NCBI GenBank assembly: GCA_013214975.1
Contig: JABSPR010000037.1
Coordinates: forward strand, 1 to 9,332
Direction of reading: 5' to 3'
Origin: Flavobacteriales bacterium
GTDB lineage: Bacteria; Bacteroidota; Bacteroidia; DT-38
Length of the DNA: 9,332 bases
Made by a program: the position numbers and the translations under genes. The notes beneath the pieces are model-generated. The model was not told the DNA's origin. It worked only from the letters and a program-made list of their open reading frames with translations, and made no database searches. Below are positions 6,263-9,332 of this stretch, in pieces. The stretch's first letter is position 1, and each line of letters begins with the position of its first letter.

Positions 6263-7636
6263 ATGTCAGATCAAACTGAAAATAACTCACCAGAATTAAA
6301 AAGAACTCTAGGTCCTATAATGCTATGGGGCTTAGGAGTAGGATACGTTATAGCTGGAATGTTCTTTGGATGGAACTTGGGCTTGCCTATTGGTGGAACA
6401 CTGGGTATGGCAATCGCTACCATTTTTGTAATAATTATGTACGTCACTTTTGTTTTCAGTTATACAGAAATGGCATGTGCCATACCTAAAGCAGGTGGCG
6501 CCTTTGACTATGCCGACAGGGGTTTAGGAAAGGAACTCGGATTCTTAGCGGGTATGTGCCAGAACATCGAATTTGTATTCGCCCCACCAGCTGTTGCATC
6601 AGCCATTGGAGCCAGTGTTAGTATGCTATACCCTCAATTAGAAACAGATTATGGTATCTCAACGATGATGGTCGCTGTTATTGCATTTGTAATATTTACT
6701 GCGCTCAATATTTCAGGAGTTGAAGCAGCAGCATCCGTAGAAATGGTAGTTACAATGATCGCGATTGTTGTTCTATTAGTGTTCGCAGGATATACTTTGC
6801 CCGAGTTTAAAATGGAAAACCTAACAAACAATATGTTACCAAACGGTTGGGCCGGTGCAGTTGCTTGTTTACCCTTTGCCATTTGGTTCTTCTTAGCCAT
6901 CGAAGGGGTTGCAAACGTTGCAGAGGAAACAATAGATCCAGGAAAAAATATTTTAAAAGGGTTTGGCGGGGCACTGATAACCCTAGTTGCACTTTGCATC
7001 CTCACATTCTTTGCTTCAATTGGTGTTGTAGGATGGGAAGGTGCCGTATACGAGCCAGGATGGGAAGCGGTAATAGCAGCAGGAGGAGAACCTACACAAT
7101 CAGACGCTCCTATTCCATTGGTATTGCAACAAGTTATGGATCCTAGTAGCACATTATTTAAAGTTATTATTGGCTTCAGTATGTTTGGCCTTATAGCTTC
7201 ATTCAACGGGATTATTTTAGCTGCTGGTAGATCTGTATTTGAATTTGGTAGAGTAGGGCATATCCCTAAAATATTCGGTAAGGTAAATGCCAAATTTCGT
7301 ACTCCTGCAAATGCATTAATCATTAATATGCTAATTGGCTTTGTTGCTTTATCTACAGGTAAAACAGGTGAAATACTTACCATCTCCTGTTTTGGAGCAT
7401 TGGGATTATACATCATTTCTATGTTCTCCTTTTTCGCACTTAGAAAAAACGAACCGAACTTAGATAGACCATTCAAAGTTCCTTTTTATCCAATATTCCC
7501 AGCTGTGGCATTGGTTATCTCTTCTATATGTATGGTAGCTTTAATCATCTATAACATGAACCTATTCTTAATTTTTATGGGCGTTATGGCGGTTACTTTT
7601 ATTCCTTTCTTAATCATGAATAAGAAGAATGGATAA
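6263..7636 (+). CDS. APC-family amino acid permease, ethanolamine-permease type
   Basis: This is a 457-residue integral inner-membrane transporter with about 12 hydrophobic segments, beginning near residues 17-38 and 43-68 and ending with a lysine-rich tail. The family pattern is of the ethanolamine permease type within the APC superfamily: GGTLG (44-48), MYVTFVFSYTEM (59-70), IPKAGGAFDYADRGLG (74-89), the long block FAIWFFLAIEGVANVAEET (205-223) and FGLIASFNGIILAAGRSVF (308-326). Substrates of this subgroup are amines and amino acids, and the exact one cannot be read off. Because it is divergent from the lysine operon across a shared 291-bp control region, uptake of lysine, beta-lysine or a related diamino acid is a reasonable inference. 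No eut genes are nearby to support ethanolamine. Its last 8 bp overlap tag. Confidence 0.85.
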   Translation: MSDQTENNSPELKRTLGPIMLWGLGVGYVIAGMFFGWNLGLPIGGTLGMAIATIFVIIMYVTFVFSYTEMACAIPKAGGAFDYADRGLGKELGFLAGMCQNIEFVFAPPAVASAIGASVSMLYPQLETDYGISTMMVAVIAFVIFTALNISGVEAAASVEMVVTMIAIVVLLVFAGYTLPEFKMENLTNNMLPNGWAGAVACLPFAIWFFLAIEGVANVAEETIDPGKNILKGFGGALITLVALCILTFFASIGVVGWEGAVYEPGWEAVIAAGGEPTQSDAPIPLVLQQVMDPSSTLFKVIIGFSMFGLIASFNGIILAAGRSVFEFGRVGHIPKIFGKVNAKFRTPANALIINMLIGFVALSTGKTGEILTISCFGALGLYIISMFSFFALRKNEPNLDRPFKVPFYPIFPAVALVISSICMVALIIYNMNLFLIFMGVMAVTFIPFLIMNKKNG

Positions 7637-8192
7637 AAAGCGATGCGATTGGCCCAACAACGAACTCATGATTACATATCATGATGAAGAATGGGGTGTC
7701 CCACAGCATGACGATAAAAAGCTATTCGAATTCTTATTGCTAGAATCTTTTCAAGCTGGACTAAGTTGGGAAACCATACTAAAAAAAAGAGAAAACTTCC
7801 TAGATGCGTTTGACGATTTCGATTATGCTAAAATTGCCACCTATAATGAGGATAAGGTTCAGGATCTATTACAGAATGCCGGAATTATTCGAAATAAACT
7901 AAAGGTTCGATCTGCTATCCAAAACGCTATCCTATTCATGAATATTCAAAAAGAATATGGATCATTCGATAAGTATATCTGGCAATTTGTTGGCGGTAAA
8001 ACCATCACAAATAACCTCAATGAAATGAGTGGCTTTGTTGCCAGTACATCAGAATCGGATGCAATGAGTAAAGACTTAAAAAAACGTGGATTCAAATTCG
8101 TTGGTTCAACAATCTGCTATGCTTATATGCAAGCCACAGGTATGGTTAACGACCACATGGATTTTTGCTTCCGAAAGAACGAGGTTAAATAA
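7629..8192 (+). CDS. tag: DNA-3-methyladenine glycosylase I
   Basis: This 187-residue cytosolic base-excision repair enzyme removes 3-methyladenine from alkylated DNA. It matches E. coli Tag in length and layout, offset by one residue: zinc ligands Cys6 and His18 near the N-terminus with His176 and Cys180 near the C-terminus (NDHMDFCF), and base-recognition Glu39 and Trp47 in LLESFQAGLSWETIL. RCDWPNN and YHDEEWGVP are family hallmarks. The helix-hairpin-helix region lies at about 85-125. The ATG at 7629 overlaps the permease stop by 8 bp, so translation is probably coupled to it, although the two functions are unrelated. It converges with the following minus-strand gene with only 3 bp between the stops. 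Confidence 0.95.
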   Translation: MDKKRCDWPNNELMITYHDEEWGVPQHDDKKLFEFLLLESFQAGLSWETILKKRENFLDAFDDFDYAKIATYNEDKVQDLLQNAGIIRNKLKVRSAIQNAILFMNIQKEYGSFDKYIWQFVGGKTITNNLNEMSGFVASTSESDAMSKDLKKRGFKFVGSTICYAYMQATGMVNDHMDFCFRKNEVK

Positions 8193-8195
8193 CCC

Positions 8196-8864
8196 TTATA
8201 GATTTAAGATATCCTCTCCAGCTATATCTATTACAGCATTGTCTACCAAAGAAACTTTACCTAGGATATCTTTTACATTGTCGTTATTATGGTCTTCTAT
8301 TCCAGTTATTTTGAACTTCTTATTTACGCAAATTTTACGCTCATCTAAGTCAACAACCGTCATCGTACCTGGATTCCCAGAATACATCCAACCCACAAAG
8401 AATAGGTAGTTTTTACCATCTACATCCAACCATAAAAATTTATCTGAATCTAGTTTGTTCTTCGCCAAAAGCTCCTGAGGTACCGGATAATTATCTCCAA
8501 ATCTAACCCAGCCATCCACATTAATTTCTTCAATTAAAATTTCACCTGAACTTTTTATCAATTCAAATTTCAAAAAATCGCCGGGATCTTCCCACGAATC
8601 AATATGGCTAGCCACGATACTTAATTCTTGGATTCCGACTTTAATGTCGTGCCTTTCGGTAATACCAAATTCCGAATTATCCGTTAAACTTTTTACAAAC
8701 GCATTATATGTAAACGCATCTACTAATTTTGAGGTCTTTGTTCTTTCAACATGTTCTTTCTTTGATGCATCTACACCATCAGAACCTCCCTTGTTTCCGC
8801 ACCCAAATGCTAAAAAGGTAAAGAGCATTACCCCCCCGATTATAAATATATTTCTTCTCTCCAT
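8196..8864 (-). CDS. Putative lipoprotein of unknown function
   Basis: This is a 222-residue protein of a family I do not recognise. The N-terminus has a short basic stretch (ERRN), a hydrophobic core (residues 6-20) and Cys22 after LAFG, consistent with a lipoprotein signal peptide, though the lipobox is not ideal because Phe is at -2. A Gly/Lys/Ser-rich linker of about 25 residues follows, and then a probably beta-rich domain. Near the C-terminus, DHNNDNVKD (191-199) has the DxNxDxxxD spacing of a calcium-binding loop, as in EF-hand or FG-GAP-like repeats, so calcium binding is possible but only inferred. It is probably transcribed alone; its upstream region contains a 21-bp-spaced direct repeat. 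Coding is supported by composition, the signal peptide and tidy convergence with tag. Confidence 0.75.
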   Translation of the reverse strand: MERRNIFIIGGVMLFTFLAFGCGNKGGSDGVDASKKEHVERTKTSKLVDAFTYNAFVKSLTDNSEFGITERHDIKVGIQELSIVASHIDSWEDPGDFLKFELIKSSGEILIEEINVDGWVRFGDNYPVPQELLAKNKLDSDKFLWLDVDGKNYLFFVGWMYSGNPGTMTVVDLDERKICVNKKFKITGIEDHNNDNVKDILGKVSLVDNAVIDIAGEDILNL

Positions 8865-9034
8865 AATATTCTAATTTACAGGAAATGTACTTGTTTAAGC
8901 TATATTAGTTTGAAAGTAAGCTATTTAACCCACACAATACCAATTAAAATTCATCTACTTTTCAACTTTGCTTTGTTTATATCGTAGTTAAACTCAATAT
9001 AATAACAGATTGTTACACAAATTGATACCAGAAT
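8865..9034. other. Intergenic region upstream of the lipoprotein gene, with a direct repeat
   Basis: This 170-bp AT-rich gap separates the glycosyltransferase stop from the lipoprotein start. The octamer TAAGCTAT occurs at 8896-8903 and 8917-8924, spaced 21 bp apart (two helical turns), 33-60 bp upstream of the lipoprotein ATG, suggestive of a tandem regulator site. No exact -7 consensus and no convincing terminator hairpin were found here. The repeat is visible; its function is a guess. Confidence 0.3.
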
Positions 9035-9332
9035 TTAAGCCAAGTTAAAGGCTGTAAGCGTAGCGCTCCAAGAATATGGCGTGATTTTTTTTGCCAATTT
9101 CAGACTTATCTCTCCCATAGCATGTAATTCTTTATCTGATTTAGCCATCAGAAATCCAAGCGCTTCTTCAATTTCTTTACTGCCACTCGCATCAAACAAT
9201 TTTCCGTTCTCCATGTCCCTTAGGAAAGCGGAAGAAGACCCCACTTTCGTAGAACACAATATGGGTAACTTAGCAGCTGCCATTTCATGTGCAACTACAC
9301 CCCAGGGTTCAAAATGACTAGGCTGAATAAAG
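9035..9332 (-). CDS. Glycosyltransferase (group 1 / GT4-like), C-terminal fragment
   Basis: The frame is open to the right edge, so only the last 98 or so residues are present and the start lies outside the window. The edge sequence reads PSHFEPWGVVAHEMAAAKLP, containing the EX7E motif (Glu, seven residues, Glu) that binds the nucleotide-sugar donor in GT-B fold retaining glycosyltransferases. Then come GSSSAFLRDMENGKLF, the typical donor-site loop, and the C-terminal helix ending FNLA. The enzyme would transfer a sugar to a glycan or lipid acceptor in polysaccharide or glycolipid synthesis. Donor and acceptor cannot be deduced. An internal ATG at 9283 is not the true start, since the conserved motif lies upstream of it. 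Confidence 0.85.
   Translation of the reverse strand, partial: FIQPSHFEPWGVVAHEMAAAKLPILCSTKVGSSSAFLRDMENGKLFDASGSKEIEEALGFLMAKSDKELHAMGEISLKLAKKITPYSWSATLTAFNLA

Noticed and set aside
6649..7476. 275-codon open frame antisense to the permease
   Set aside because: It lies wholly inside a well-conserved permease gene, its product has no recognisable features, and its pattern is that of a frame shadow.
1..9332. CRISPR array, insertion sequence, tRNA or rRNA
   Set aside because: No regularly spaced repeats, transposase frames, terminal inverted repeats or RNA gene signatures were seen.

Overview
The window looks like chromosomal DNA from a low-GC Bacteroidota, probably a free-living or marine aerobe. 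This rests on family resemblance, AT-rich leaders without strong Shine-Dalgarno sequences, and TAnnTTTG-type -7 boxes; I could not run a taxonomic search.

The core (529-5971, minus strand) is a tight operon for lysine breakdown by the 3,5-diaminohexanoate route. The order is kce (3-keto-5-aminohexanoate cleavage enzyme), kdd (3,5-diaminohexanoate dehydrogenase), kamD split over two reading frames, kamE (lysine 5,6-aminomutase alpha and beta), and a class III aminotransferase. Gaps between the genes are 4-12 nt, or the genes overlap. KamDE makes 3,5-diaminohexanoate from beta-lysine (or 2,5-diaminohexanoate from D-lysine). Kdd oxidises it to 3-keto-5-aminohexanoate. Kce uses acetyl-CoA to give 3-aminobutyryl-CoA and acetoacetate. 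Lysine 2,3-aminomutase (kamA) and 3-aminobutyryl-CoA ammonia-lyase (kal) are not in the window; the aminotransferase occupies the place where a downstream nitrogen-removal step could sit.

A 291-bp divergent region (5972-6262) separates the operon from a plus-strand gene for an APC permease of the ethanolamine-permease type, a plausible uptake system for the substrate. This region holds the best regulatory signal in the window. A canonical intrinsic terminator lies just upstream of the kce start codon. An upstream segment forms a perfect 10-bp alternative pairing with its 5' arm, and a possible 25-codon leader ORF overlaps that segment. This has the layout of a transcription attenuator.

The permease overlaps by 8 bp the gene for DNA-3-methyladenine glycosylase I (tag). 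That gene converges on a minus-strand lipoprotein gene of unknown function. At the right edge is the C-terminal end of a family 1/4-type glycosyltransferase. At the left edge is a small STAS/SpoIIAA-like protein gene that appears frameshifted.

Two single-base-type frame discontinuities occur (near 359-370 and at 3695-3698). Either may be biological or a sequence error, and this should be kept in mind when reading the split KamD.
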